Positions 44,107 to 54,889 of a stretch of 55,887 nucleotides of DNA are shown here, piece after piece. The notes beneath the pieces were generated by a model that did no database searches, had not been told where the DNA came from, and was given only the letters and a program-made list of their open reading frames with translations. The stretch's first letter is position 1, and each line of letters starts with the position of its first letter. Source of the DNA: Terana coerulea (Eukaryota > Basidiomycota > Agaricomycetes > Polyporales > Phanerochaetaceae); contig JAKOGH010001199.1 of NCBI GenBank assembly GCA_024811115.1, positions 1 through 55,887 on the forward strand, written 5' to 3'. The translations under genes were made by a program, and so were the position numbers.

Positions 44107-44593
44107 TACATCGCTACACCACGGAGCCCCGCTATAATCGACGCCCCCGTCGCGCACCACTACGCTCGTATAATCCACCCGCCCGCGCACCGCCTGCATC
44201 TCTCGTCGTCTTGCCGTTATCTCGGGTCCCCGCCGGGCTGGGGGCGGGGACGCAGGGGACAGGCCCGGGCCTGCCTCGCTTTTCGCATTTCGCATTTCTG
44301 TTTTCTGGTTTTGGGGTGCTCGCGGGCTGTACATACCACTTTACCTTCGGCGTGCCCTATGGCGCGCACGCACTGGAAATGCATTTTTCGTTTCTCAGAC
44401 TCGGGTATCAGTGGGACGATGGGCGTGGACGGCGTCGAGGTGCAATCTCTTCCGACCGACGTGTGCAAGGGACGGGTGGACAAGCTGCTGGTCCGCGATC
44501 CAGGTTTGCGTGTGTTATTGCGTGGTGTAGTTGTGTTGAGAACGGGACCTGACGACAAATGTAATGTTCGCTCGCAGAATGTGAGTCTGCAGT

Positions 44594-45688
44594 TGTCGCA
44601 AAAATCGAAAAACTTGACCAGGCATCCCAGGCTCTGAGCGCCTGATGAGGCCTGATGACGCGCACGCGAGCGTCTGAGCAGGGTCTCTCAGAGGTGGGCA
44701 GTTTGGGTCAGGCCTGAGCAGTCGCGGCACTATGTACAGCTTACGCGGGAACGTGTCGGTTAACACACACCACACCCGGTGCTATTGTCGCTGTAAGAAT
44801 TATGGTATGCTGGTGTCAGTCGTCATAGATTTCTCTGGCTCAATATGCTTTCATACTTCAGGCATGCTGGGCGCTATCTCCCGATATTGAGTTTCACGAG
44901 ACGGGCGCCCAGAGTCGCATCAACTGGCAGAAGGACTTTGAAGAATATCTTGTCTATCTCATGCGTGGAATCCTCGGTGAGCACCCCACCGTGCTTGATA
45001 TATTTCGCACATGGGATGAGGTTCTATTCCGAACTCCACGACTGGTTATGGTTGTCAGCAAAGGGGCGCAGGTGGTGCTCAGGGGCCCGGGAGCAAGTGA
45101 ACAGGCTTGCAGGAAATGCTTGCGCAGCTAGATGAGAATGAGAGCTCTGCAAATGGACAGAACACTGGTACAGAAGACAATTAGCACGTTAGTGACAGTC
45201 TCGCAACAACTGTTGCAGTAGAATATGATATGTTTGTGTAATGAGAGTCGCTATATAACTCATAACGTTAAGTTGGAAACAAAGCTCGCGTGGCTCAGTG
45301 GTAAGTTGGTCTAACGACACTTGTAGGTAATATTTACACCGTTGGTTCAAGTCCCGCTGGTGCCCTCGGTAAATTGACCGTCTCATTAATGCAGTCTGTG
45401 TCTAGGGTGTTATGACAAGGTAACAAACTAGGTAAGTAGTTGAACGGCGGTGAATAACATTTTTCGTGTGTCTATACGCATGCCTGGCCAAGCCGGATAG
45501 GGCCTGCTGAGGTTCCCGCAGGCTGATTAGGCCCTAGCAGGGCCCGTCAGGCTGAGCAGGCCTGAGCGGAGCTGATAGCGCAGTTTAGCGTACTTTCGAC
45601 CCATATCAGGCCCCCGGGCGCCTCCTTGCCTCGCCAGATCTGCTGCGGCCTGATGCGGCCGCATATGGCTGTGGCGGTTTTTGCGACA
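44594..45688. mobile_element. Possible short inverted-repeat element
   Basis: TGTCGCAAAAATCG at 44594 is matched in inverse by CGGTTTTTGCGACA ending at 45688. Near each end, words such as GGCCTGATG, CAGGCCTGAGCAG recur (44640-44730 and 45510-45670). No coding frame or target duplication supports it, so this is tentative. It contains the tRNA-like remnant at 45284. Confidence 0.3.
45284..45366 (+). pseudogene. tRNA-like sequence (Thr-like anticodon region)
   Basis: A perfect A box (TGGCTCAGTGG at 45291) and a perfect B box (GGTTCAAGTCC at about 45343) with a TGT triplet in a loop-like setting (CTTGTAG). The acceptor halves (GCTCGCG and TGGTGCC) do not pair and the T stem has a mismatch. It may be a decayed tRNA or tRNA-derived SINE head that still carries an RNA polymerase III promoter. 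Confidence 0.4.
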
Positions 45689-46073
45689 TTGTAGAGGGCA
45701 GTCCCGGCTCGCCCTACAGTACTTTGTGCATTTAGGGAATTGTGTCAGTGTGGCTCAAGTTTGCCGACTAGTCGTACTGCTAGACCATAGTATGTACACA
45801 CGCACCGCCCCGGATAAAGAGTCGTAAGTTAGCAGTAAAAGTCATAGCCCCAGCCGAGGCCTTGCAGTGTCTGTTGGAAGCCAGCAACCCAACGCTTAAT
45901 TATAAGTTATAACGGCGCAGAACCAAACTTCAAAATGGCAAAGTTGTAAAGGAAATTGGGATGTCATTGTCAGGACTCAAGACTCAATGCCAAATGGACT
46001 CTGGAGTCAATGAACACTGGATTGCAGTTTTATTTCGCGGAACAAAAACTAAAACATCTAACGGAATGGCTTA

Positions 46074-46161
46074 TGGACACTGGGAGGATTGAACTCCCGA
46101 CCTCACGCAATCACGTCCTAGGATGTGCGAAGCGTGCGCGCTACCACTGTGCCAAGTGCCC
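46074..46161 (-). tRNA. tRNA-Ala(CGC) with a 16 nt intron
   Basis: On the minus strand the acceptor stem GGGCACT pairs completely with AGTGTCC, including the G3-U70 wobble that is the identity element of tRNA-Ala; the discriminator is A. The T arm GGGAG/TTCAATC/CTCCC is perfect and the A box reads TGGCACAGTGGTAGC. The anticodon stem CACGC/GCGTG holds the loop TTCGCA, so the anticodon is CGC (46127-46129). A 16 base intron (46110-46125) follows position 37, the usual place in nuclear tRNAs. T-runs downstream (about 46050-46040) can terminate RNA polymerase III. Confidence 0.92.
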
Positions 46162-46939
46162 AATGTCTGATGCACAGAAGTAAGCATATACTCCGATTCA
46201 CGTTTGTCATTTTCATCTCGAGTTTACCCAACGCGCACAACACTGTACTAACGCCTCCGACGTCTTCGCGAACTCTCATGTTGTGGGCTGCCCGGAGGAG
46301 CTGTGTACAACTGCGTCTCTCGGTCTGAGTGAAGCTTTCATCATGAACACATGAACCCCGCTCTACGACTCCTCCACCTCAGCGCGAGCAATGTCGTTGT
46401 AATGCCGGATCCTTCTAAGTTCAACCAAAGTTCAACGTTCAACAAGTACTTACCCTCGCCAGGTATTCGCTCTGTCCTGAACGATCGCACTCCATGCACC
46501 AAATGACTCTAAGTATGTGCGTGTCTCACTGGGCTATTTCTGTCGAGTGCTCATCCTCATGCTTTAGTTGACCAACGATCACAGAGTGATAGCTGAGAGA
46601 GCATCTGAGCTGCTTCTCAACTCAAACTCAACCCTATCTCGATTCATTCCGTTCAGCAGGTCCGCGATGTGAGAGAAAGATGGGGCTTGGCCGTCCTTGA
46701 GGAGTCCTTGCGCCGGAGTTCTCTCCCATGGGACAGGACACGTGCAGCACGTTGCGGCAGAACGGTTTACCTCTCTCAGTTTGTGCGCGGATCGTTCTGG
46801 GTGCTAAGCACGTAGAACCGTGCCGACGCTGCTCCACGGATGATACGCCTTGAGCTGCCTTCTACTTAGGTGCAACTCAATCTCGGATTCAACAAGGACG
46901 TTCGCAACGACACAGAACTACGAGACCACCTCGGCAACA
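46162..46939. other. Upstream region of the first P450
   Basis: No gene seen. A minus-strand frame at 46634-46837 has no recognisable content. It probably holds the promoter of the P450, but no clear TATA box was found. Confidence 0.4.
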
Positions 46940-49191
46940 ATGGGCTTATCCTTCAGCTCCCTTCTTTTTGTCGCAGCTGCCTACATCCTGTACAAGCTCT
47001 ACGTTCGATTTGCGAACCCACATGTTCGTCTTCCGCACCCTCCAGGACCGTCAGGGCTGCCCTTCCTGGGGAACCTCAAGACCCCAGACGAGCCTTCCTG
47101 GGTGACGTACCGCCAATGGAGCGATATATATGGTGCGTCGTCTCATTGATACTTGAGGGACAAAAGGAGCTGAAGCGCGCCGCGATAGGCTCGGGTGTTG
47201 TGCGCATCAACGTGCTCGGGAACAACATCATCGTCCTGAACAGCATGGAAGCCGCGCAGGACCTGCTCGAGAAGAAATCGACGATCTACTCGGATCGGTA
47301 CGCGTTCGCTCTTCGCACCTTTCATTTGCGCTTATCAGCAACTTCGACGTAGACCAGCTTCTGGCATGACGATGATGAAGGAGCTGTACGTCTTCTATCC
47401 CACATCCATTGGCTCTATGCTCACTCGGTAGTGCGAAGATGCGGACTTGAATGGAGTTTCGGGCTGCAGCGGTACGGGCAGGAGTGGCGAGACGGCCGCA
47501 AAGCGTTCCAGCGCGAGTTCAACCCGCAGCCGGTCAAGAAATACCGACCCATCGAGCTTCGAGAGGCGCATGGGCTGCTGAATCGCATCCTCAAGTCGCC
47601 GGAGGACTTCATGCAACACGCCCAGCGGTCCGTGTGCCTCTCAAGTACCACAAATGAGATGTGTTTGCTCATATGACGTGATACAGAATGACTGGAGGAC
47701 AAATAATCTCCATCGGCTACGGAATCGATGTACTAGAGAAGGACGATCCGTACACAACGGCAGCGGAACACGCTGCGGCGGCCGTCGGCGCGACGCTGAA
47801 TCCAGGGTCATATCTGGTTGACTTGTTCCCCATCCGTACGCCGACTTTCCCTTACCGTACATCGTGAATAGCGAGATTCTGACATATGTAACAGTCAAGT
47901 ATATTCCCGAGTGGTTTCCCGGGCGCGACGTTCCAAAAGGAGGCGCGTGTGTGGCGCAAGTCGGTGATGGCCACGCTGCATAACCCGTACGCGGTCGTGA
48001 AGGAGCGCATGGTACGTTTAGCATTCAACGTAGTACGCACATTCCCTTGACAAGGAGGATGGGAGTGCAGCAGCGAAATCAGGAGGTACCGAACTGCGCG
48101 GCCAAATCCCTCATCGAAGACGTCGTTGGCCCTGCAAAAGATCCTGATTACATGGAGGATATCGTCAAAGCGGCGCTGGGGTCGATGTATCTAGGTAAGT
48201 TGCGTGCACTTTTCACCTTCTCGTGGATGTTGATAAATTCACGTCGCAAGCTGGGACTGATACGGTCAGTATGCGGATCCAGATTAAGAATCCCTTCATG
48301 TATTGACTGTCGGCAGACGCTCTCAATTATCTTGTCCTTCTTCCTCGGTATGGTCTTGCACCCAGACATCCAACGAAGCGCGCAGCAGTCCATCGACAGC
48401 GTATGCCACGGCCGGCTGCCCGATTTCTCGGACTTCGATTCTCTGCCTTACGTACATGCGCTCGTGAAGGAGAGCTTGAGGTGGAATCCGGTGGTGGCTC
48501 TCAGTAAGTCCAGACAACGGGTTTAATTGGCATAAAGCTCACTGATCGATGATTGTCATAGACCTCGCGCATATGTCGACGGCCGACGACATTTACAAAG
48601 GATACTACATACCTAAAGGGTCGATCGTGGTAGCGAATCTATGGTACAGAGCTTCTTCTTCTTTCACTTTGTTACCAAGTAACAATATCCCCTTCATTCA
48701 GGGCGATCTCGCACGACCCAGACGCCTACCCCGACCCAGACACCTTCAACCCCGAGCGTTTCCTCACGCGCACCGGCCCAGGGCCAAATGACGTCGCGCT
48801 CAACCCGGACGTCCGCGACCCCTTCGACATCGCGTTCGGCTACGGCCGGCGCATCTGTCCAGGACGGTACATGGCGTATGACTCCATGTGGATCACGCTC
48901 GCGCTCGTGCTGGCGGCGTTTGACGTTGGCAAGGCGAAAGACGAGACGGGGCGGCCGGTCACCCCGAGTGCGGAGTATTTGTACGGATTCACCTGGTGCG
49001 TTCCGTAATAATTTGGGTTATGAGTAGACACTCACTCTGAGGATGCGTGTTGATGTAATAGCCATCCGAAGCCCTTCCCGTGCCAGATTACTCCCCGCTC
49101 GCCTGAGCACGAGGCGTTGATTTTGGAGACGGTGAAGCAGCCTGGTAGACTGGTCGTTCGGAAGCATAAGAGCACTCGGGCTGTTGCTTGA
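46940..49191 (+). CDS. Cytochrome P450 monooxygenase
   Basis: Twelve exons: 46940-47132, 47189-47297, 47353-47385, 47439-47627, 47687-47835, 47895-48011, 48071-48194, 48251-48264, 48317-48503, 48562-48643, 48702-48995 and 49062-49191. An N-terminal membrane anchor (SSLLFVAAAYILYKLYV) precedes the Pro-rich hinge LPHPPGPSGLPFLGN. The I-helix motif AGTDTT is split over exons 8 and 9. ExxR is in KESLRW, and the haem-binding loop is FGYGRRICPGR with the axial Cys. The C-end is HPKPFPCQITPRSPEHEALI and on to TGA. One surplus G in GGG at 47921-47923 breaks exon 6; discounting it, all phases fit and give 539 residues, normal for the family. It should sit on the ER membrane and hydroxylate a small hydrophobic substrate, as yet unknown. 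Confidence 0.88.
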
Positions 49192-49946
49192 TAATTCTTG
49201 CGTGTGGGACCGCACAACGCCAAATTTTGCAACGGTTATGCTACCATGCTCGCGTATAATATCGCCTTCGTCGTGAATGGCCGCTGACATTCATGACCAG
49301 TTGGAATCGCCCTCGGCAGCTTCCGCGCCACAAAGCTGAAGGTGTGCTTAATATTGTACTTGATCCATTGATGCAGGATGGACAGCTGGTATGGCGTTTG
49401 AAAAAGAAAATCATAGACAATCATTGACGAGTATTCCACAGTCTGTCTGGTTCTGAAAGACCAAACATTTATATGCTCATGAGCCAAGTACACGGTCAAG
49501 AGTGACAGAAATCGGACCCAGTTGCAACGCGCGCCTTGAGCGCTTCGGAGCAGGGCGCATCAGTTGCGCTCCGGGCGTTGCCGCATCGCAGAACCGGGCG
49601 ACGGGAGCATCAACGTCGCTCATCAGCTCCTCCACCGTGTTCTTTCGTGTGCGTAACGCTGACGGTCTTCCGAACCCTCTCAAAGCATGTTAGAACGAAG
49701 CGCCGCAACGTTGACGCCAACGTCTCAAGACCCTTTCTCGAAAATTCCACATACACCCATCGAAAGCTCTTCGTCCTCCCCTTCAGCTTATATCCAGGGT
49801 TTGGCCATTAACCTCCTCTTTCACGCTACTCCTGACGTCGCAACATGTCACAACCACCTAGTTCGACTCTGCTTGCTCTCGTCTGACTGCTACAGCTATC
49901 ACCGCCTAGCCCGCAGACAGGGTGGTCCCACCGCTTGAAAGCCACC
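49192..49946. other. Spacer between P450 and NLR-like fragment
   Basis: No supported gene. A minus-strand frame at 49683-49477 has some coding texture (KNTVEELMSDVDAPVARF) but no recognised family. Confidence 0.35.
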
Positions 49947-50345
49947 ATGCATCGGGTGAAAGCAGCGGGAAAGCCTGCTGGGTCAGTCATACAGGAGGTG
50001 GTCGAGCTCGCAGCTGAATCGATGGGTGACGTCGGCATCCCCGGACTTTAGGGCGGACTTGGTGCTCTAGCAGCAATCCTAAAGAAAATAGAGGTGCAAT
50101 TTCTAACCCATTGCCATCTCGAACGCCTTGAAGCTAAACTCAAGAGTGCTTTCTAGGAAATGGATACCAACATCGAGGGTGCAGACACACTGTGTGAACG
50201 TGTCGAATATTTACTGCGAGAATCGCAGACTTCCAGTCGGCGTCTTCCAGTAACGACCAGAAGCTGCCGAAGGATATGCAGGAGCAGATAGAACGGCTGA
50301 CACCGTGAGTGCTTTTGTGGAACCCATAGACTCCTCCTTGACTCA
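49947..50345 (+). pseudogene. NLR-like N-terminal helical domain fragment
   Basis: MHRVKAAGKPAGSVIQEVVE, then a TAG, then in frame GGLGALAAILKKIEVQ and HLERLEAKLKSAF, another TAG and GADTLCERVEYLLRESQT. Amphipathic helices with an (I/L)P(C/G)...GALG(A/L)L..ILKKIE pattern are typical of the N-terminal domain of many basidiomycete NACHT/NB-ARC proteins. Only about 130 codons remain, with two stops and no nucleotide-binding domain. Recognition is from memory of the pattern and is tentative. Confidence 0.4.
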
Positions 50346-50394
50346 GTGTCGCGAAGTAAATGGATTGGAATAAGAGAGCAGGCCGAAGCTATCA

Positions 50395-50880
50395 AGAATC
50401 ATGGAACAACCCAGTGCCCGAAGCCTGTGCACGCCCAATGGTCTATTTGTCTGGCGCGAGGTCTGGGGCCTCTATGAAGAACACTATGGTCTAGACCTTC
50501 TACTACCAGTCCAGGTTGCAGTGCGCTTTTCTGGCATTCCGGATACAAGCACGCATCGTTGTTGGACAGCTCTCCGCCCGGGCTGAGCGTTGTGGCGTCC
50601 GTCTCAGGCGCTACGGAGACGTCCACATGGACAATGCGATCACTGCAGCCCAAGGACGAATCCGGCTCGGGGTCTTCGTACACCGCCGGCCAGGATCGTC
50701 GGCGGCCTGTGCGGCGCTGGATGAGAAACACAGGGCGATCCAGGACGTGAAGGAGCAGAAGAACAAGTGAGTGTTTGTGTATCCGGCCGGAAATGACGGA
50801 CTGACGGGCATGTGTCTAGGCTGGATAGCGAACGGAATCGGTTATTGAGCTGCCTCAGCGAGGTGAGCAGCACGCTATTC
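50395..50880 (+). repeat. Duplicated segment with coiled-coil exon, copy 1
   Basis: Bases 50401-50700 match 55075-55372 closely (GAAGCCTGTGCACGCCCAAT; GGACGAATCCGGCTCGGGGT). The segment is followed by ALDEKHRAIQDVKEQKNK, a donor, an intron and LDSERNRLLSCLSE, which look like exons of a coiled-coil protein also present at 55545-55600. Which strand, if any, of the 300 bp part is coding is unclear. Confidence 0.6.
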
Positions 50881-51129
50881 CCGGCGTGTTATAATAACGA
50901 TGTGTAAATTAGGTCAATGAACATTGCGACAAGTTATGCATTTTAAGTCCAGGGTTTAAGAACTCTGATATTCACCACTCCCTTGGGCGAATATGCTGGC
51001 GGACAAACTAGACAAAGAGCGAGTGCAGGCTTGTAGACCCCGTAATCATTGTACCCGGCATTGACGGCGTCGACTACATGCAGGGCAAGATACAGGCGAT
51101 CAATGAAGGCGCATGCGCCCCTGCAAAAC

Positions 51130-51720
51130 AGGAGGTCGACCGACTCCGACAAGAGCTCGTCCAGCCGCCTCTCCCTATGTTCACACCATTGTGAAGGAGT
51201 TGATACGTTGGAACCCGGTAGCACCTCTCGGTAAGCCTGAGCTTTCTCCAAATCTAGCTCAAAATCCCCTGACGGACTCTTAGGTCTACTCCCATATGTC
51301 TGTTAAAGACGACGTGTCTAACAGGTACTACATTCCGAAAAACTCGCTTGTCTTAGCGAACATCTGATCAACCCTGATTTACTCTGTGAATCAACCGCAT
51401 CTGAAGGTTTCCCGTTTCAGGGTAATTATACATGATACAGCGGTCTATACCGACTCGGACCCAGATGGTTTCAACCCGGATCGGTTATTACGCCGGAGCG
51501 CTGATGGGAAGCAGGAGCTCAACCTAAATGTTCGCGACCCTGCTCTCGTAGTTTCGGATTTGGGCGTCTCGTTTGCCCTGGACGCTTTGTGGCCTAAACT
51601 TCCTCTGGCTCGCCGTTGCCTTTGTATCAGGTAGCTTCACCATATCAAAAGCCAGGAATGCAGACGGAACGGCAGTTACACCGTTTGAAGAGGTCGTTTT
51701 CTTGAGGTATGCACCTTGTG
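51130..51720 (+). pseudogene. P450 fragment (C-terminal third)
   Basis: Pieces of a P450 of the same family as its neighbours: PLPYVHTIVKE-like reading then KELIRWNPVAPL (ExxR), a donor, SHMSVKDDVSNRYYIPKNSL with the following acceptor region, IIHDTAVYTDSDPDGFNPDR, VRDPALVVSDLGV, and in the next frame FGFGRLVCPGRF, the haem loop with its Cys. The first two thirds of the gene are missing. Several frame changes and a stop after VLANI show it is dead. Exon borders match those of the two larger P450 genes. Confidence 0.75.
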
Positions 51721-52172
51721 TTTAGAGACTCGCTTACTATGTCTCACCACGAGGGATGTTCTCAGTGTACCCAAGACTTTTCACTGTGATATTCAGCCTC
51801 GTTCGGCTGCCTATCGATATTTGGTATTGGAGATAAGTAGTGAAGTAGCAGGATGGCCAAAGGACATGTGAGCTCTCGCACTTCTTTACAGCGCACTACT
51901 GCGTATACCTAGAGCTGATGTGCCTTATCAAGCTGCGTCAATTATGTCTCCGAAATATTATTACGACCACTCATCTACACTCGGATTCCACGGCAAGTCA
52001 CTGCTCGGGGTTCTATCGGCGTCCCGACTCGGATGCGCATGCGCACGGACATCTCACAGTCAGGGTCTGCAGTCTGAGTTTCATGTCAACTACACATATA
52101 TATCTGTTGGTTGACCGGTTCGAGTTCGCGAACGTCTGCCGCACATTCTTACAGTACTGAAACACACAAGCC
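51721..52172. other. Upstream region of the second P450
   Basis: No gene seen. ACATATATATC at about 52097 is a possible TATA element about 75 bp before the start codon. Confidence 0.4.
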
Positions 52173-54377
52173 ATGACTTCAAGCACACTATTCCTGGCCT
52201 TGTCTGTTCTTTGTGGCGCTGTGGCGCTAATCATTCATAGAATTCACAGGAACAGGAGATTCTCTCAGCTGCCGTACCCGCCAGGCCCTGTCGGACTTCC
52301 TCTGGTGGGTTTGGTAAAAGGCATTCCCAAGCCCTGCGCACGAAACCTACCTCGAATGGGGCAAACAATTCGGTCAGTGATCTTAGGATGGTGTATGCGA
52401 GGGGCTGGCCACACGTGCTTACCGTGTATTTATTTAGGATCGGACATCCTCCATTATCATATCTTAGGGCACACACATTATTGTGGCGAACACGCTGGAG
52501 GTTGCTAGCGATTTACTAGAGAAGCGGTCAGCTATATATTCCGATAGGTGCGTGCCACTGCTGTATGCTCCGAGGACTCTTGGCTTACGACGCTTGTGTA
52601 GACCAGCGTTTGGTCTCACCATGTTCAGAGAGCTGTGCGTCGCATTTTGTTTCGTCCTGCAGTGGCTAATTCTTCTTCTAGGATTGGCTTTGATTTTCTC
52701 GTTCCCCGTTGCGAGATACGACTCGTTTTGGAGAGACTCAAGAAAAGCGTTCCAGCAAGAGTTCCACCCCAACGCGGTTCTTCGTTATCGCCCGGTTGAG
52801 CTCAAAGCGACACACCGATTTCTCCTCGATCTCCTGGAATCGCCTCACGAGTTTAGAGCGCATGTTCGGCAGTAAGTCACCACGGCTCTGCATGTCCTGC
52901 TATGCTGACAAGCGGAGCTGCAGGCTAACCGGCCGTGAAATCATCACTATTGCATACGGCTTACAACCGCAAGATAAAGATGATACATATATTCGGCTGT
53001 CGGAGAGAGCGACAGAAATCTCGACACGATGCTTGACGCCAGGGTCGTATCTCGTCGACCTCGTACCTATCCGTTCGTATACAACCCTTTTTCATGACTG
53101 ACTCGGCGCTGACAGCTTGTCTTGTTCCAGTCAAGTACGTTCCTGAATGGTTTCCAGGTGCCGGGTTCAAAAGGCAGGCACGCGAATGGAGGAAAGAGGT
53201 CCTTGAGATGGTCAATCGACCATTTGCTGATCTGAAGGTCAGTGTCGTTTATGCCGCCACGTATTCATCTGACTCCCGAATATCGATCTTAGGCCCGTGG
53301 TGATATTCCTTCTGACTGTGCCGCTAAGGCGTTGATGGAGCATACCGTTCCAGGAGGCAAAAGGACCCAGTGTACATGGAGCGGGTAGTAAAAGGAACTT
53401 TAGCTGCGATGTACGGTGGTAGGCCTAGTCTCTTCATGAGGCACAAGTACGCATGCTGATGGTGACATTGTAGCTGGCGCGGATACTGTGAGCAAGCCAC
53501 CGGGCACTGCCATTTCTATCGTAATGCTGACATGCCCTCTAGACCACGTCCACCTTGGACTCTTTCTTCCTTGCCATGACACTGCATCCTGAATACCTGG
53601 AGAAAGCTCAGCGTTCTGTGGACCATGTGTGCAACGGGCGGCTTCCGGACTTCTCGGACTACAACGCGCTACCGTATATCCATGCTCTTGTAAAGGAATG
53701 CCTTCGATGGAACCCTGTTATACCGATAAGTTAGCACAGCCCTTCCGTCTCTCCGACGCCCGTGGCTGACATTGGTCAGACTTTGCACATAGGTTAATGA
53801 AGGACGATATTTACAAGGAGTACTTCATTCCAGAGGGATCACTTGTCTTGGCAAATTCATGGTACGTGTAGTGATGATATAATGCTCTACACTGTAGCTC
53901 ATATGGTTTGTGGAAGGGCGATACTGCATGACCCGAAAGCCTATGTTGAACCCGACAGTTTCAACCCCGAACGATTCCTTAAGCAGCGAGTTCCTGATTC
54001 AAAGGATGAACTCGACGTAGAACTCGATGCTTCCGTCCGCGACCCCATGGTAGCAGCATTTGGCTTCGGACGGCGCATCTGCCCTGGACGCTTCATGGCA
54101 TACGAGGCGATATGGATCGCCGTCGCGTCTATAGTCTCCATGTTCGACATCTCGAAAGCCAAGGACGAGCACGGAGCGGACTTGACTCCGGCCGCCACCT
54201 ACACTGATGGATTTCTTGTGTGAGTGAAGCCTTCTATTTGGCATCTTAGTCATTTCTCATCCCACCGGTTCACCTCTGGACAGATTTCCCACCCTGTTCA
54301 CATGCAACATCCGTCCTCGCTCCTCGGAGCACTGCGTTATGCTTGAAAGTCTCATGGCACAGGAAGCTCAGGAATGA
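52173..54377 (+). CDS. Cytochrome P450 monooxygenase (several frame breaks)
   Basis: Same exon plan as the P450 at 46940. MTSSTLFLALSVLCGAVALI is the membrane anchor, followed by LPYPPGPVGLPLVG, VASDLLEKRSAIYSD, FWRDSRKAFQQEFHP, TPGSYLVDLVPI, KYVPEWFPGAGFKRQAREW, AGADTTT (I-helix, split by an intron), LVKECLRWNPV (ExxR), IYKEYFIPEGSLVLANSW, AFGFGRRICPGRFMAYEA (haem Cys) and a last exon ending with TGA at 54377. Frame breaks: near 52345 and 52470, in CCCC at 52704-52707 and in GG at 53363-53364. Each is one base and neighbouring exons are clean, so either the gene is a young pseudogene or the bases are assembly errors. It probably arose by tandem duplication with its neighbour. Confidence 0.78.
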
Positions 54378-54780
54378 TAGTGAATCTCGTTTTTATGTCT
54401 GTTTATGTATATTTGAACCCAGACATCACGTCCTACTGGCCCCATACACCACATTCGAACTCTACATACTTCCAGCTGCGAATGCTCTTGCTCAATAGCA
54501 TGCTTTTCACTAAGCATTCCCAGACATCAGTTCTCCGCAGTCTGTCATCCTCTCTGCTGCGGTGATTTTGTCATGTGCTCTTCCTTCGGAAATTGGGCTG
54601 CAAAGGTTCGGAGTATAGGTGGTCACCATCGCAAAGGCTGAGATTGAGTCGTGGGGTTCAGTACTAGTGTCAGCTTCCGCGTGGCTGATTCCGCAGCGAC
54701 GGCAGCAGAAAGCAAACTCCGGGCGCTTAGCTTGAGCCACTTGACGGTCCCGGCCAATCAGACAGCAAAGCGCCGATCAA
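54378..54780. other. Spacer downstream of the P450 cluster
   Basis: No supported gene or repeat. Confidence 0.4.
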
Positions 54781-54889
54781 AAGCGGCACTGAAAAATGGG
54801 AAAATACTCACGTCGTGCGCCGCTGGCAGTTTCCGGAGTCAGCCCTTGCCCAGAGACCCCACGCACCCTCGTCCGCCCTCGACGACAAT

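Noticed and set aside
42205..44111. Long minus-strand frames opposite the low-complexity gene
   Set aside because: They are antisense shadows of a GC-rich coding region and consist of Arg/Ala/Gly runs.
46940..54377. Secondary-metabolite biosynthetic cluster
   Set aside because: Only P450 genes are present; no synthase, transporter or tailoring enzyme was found beside them.
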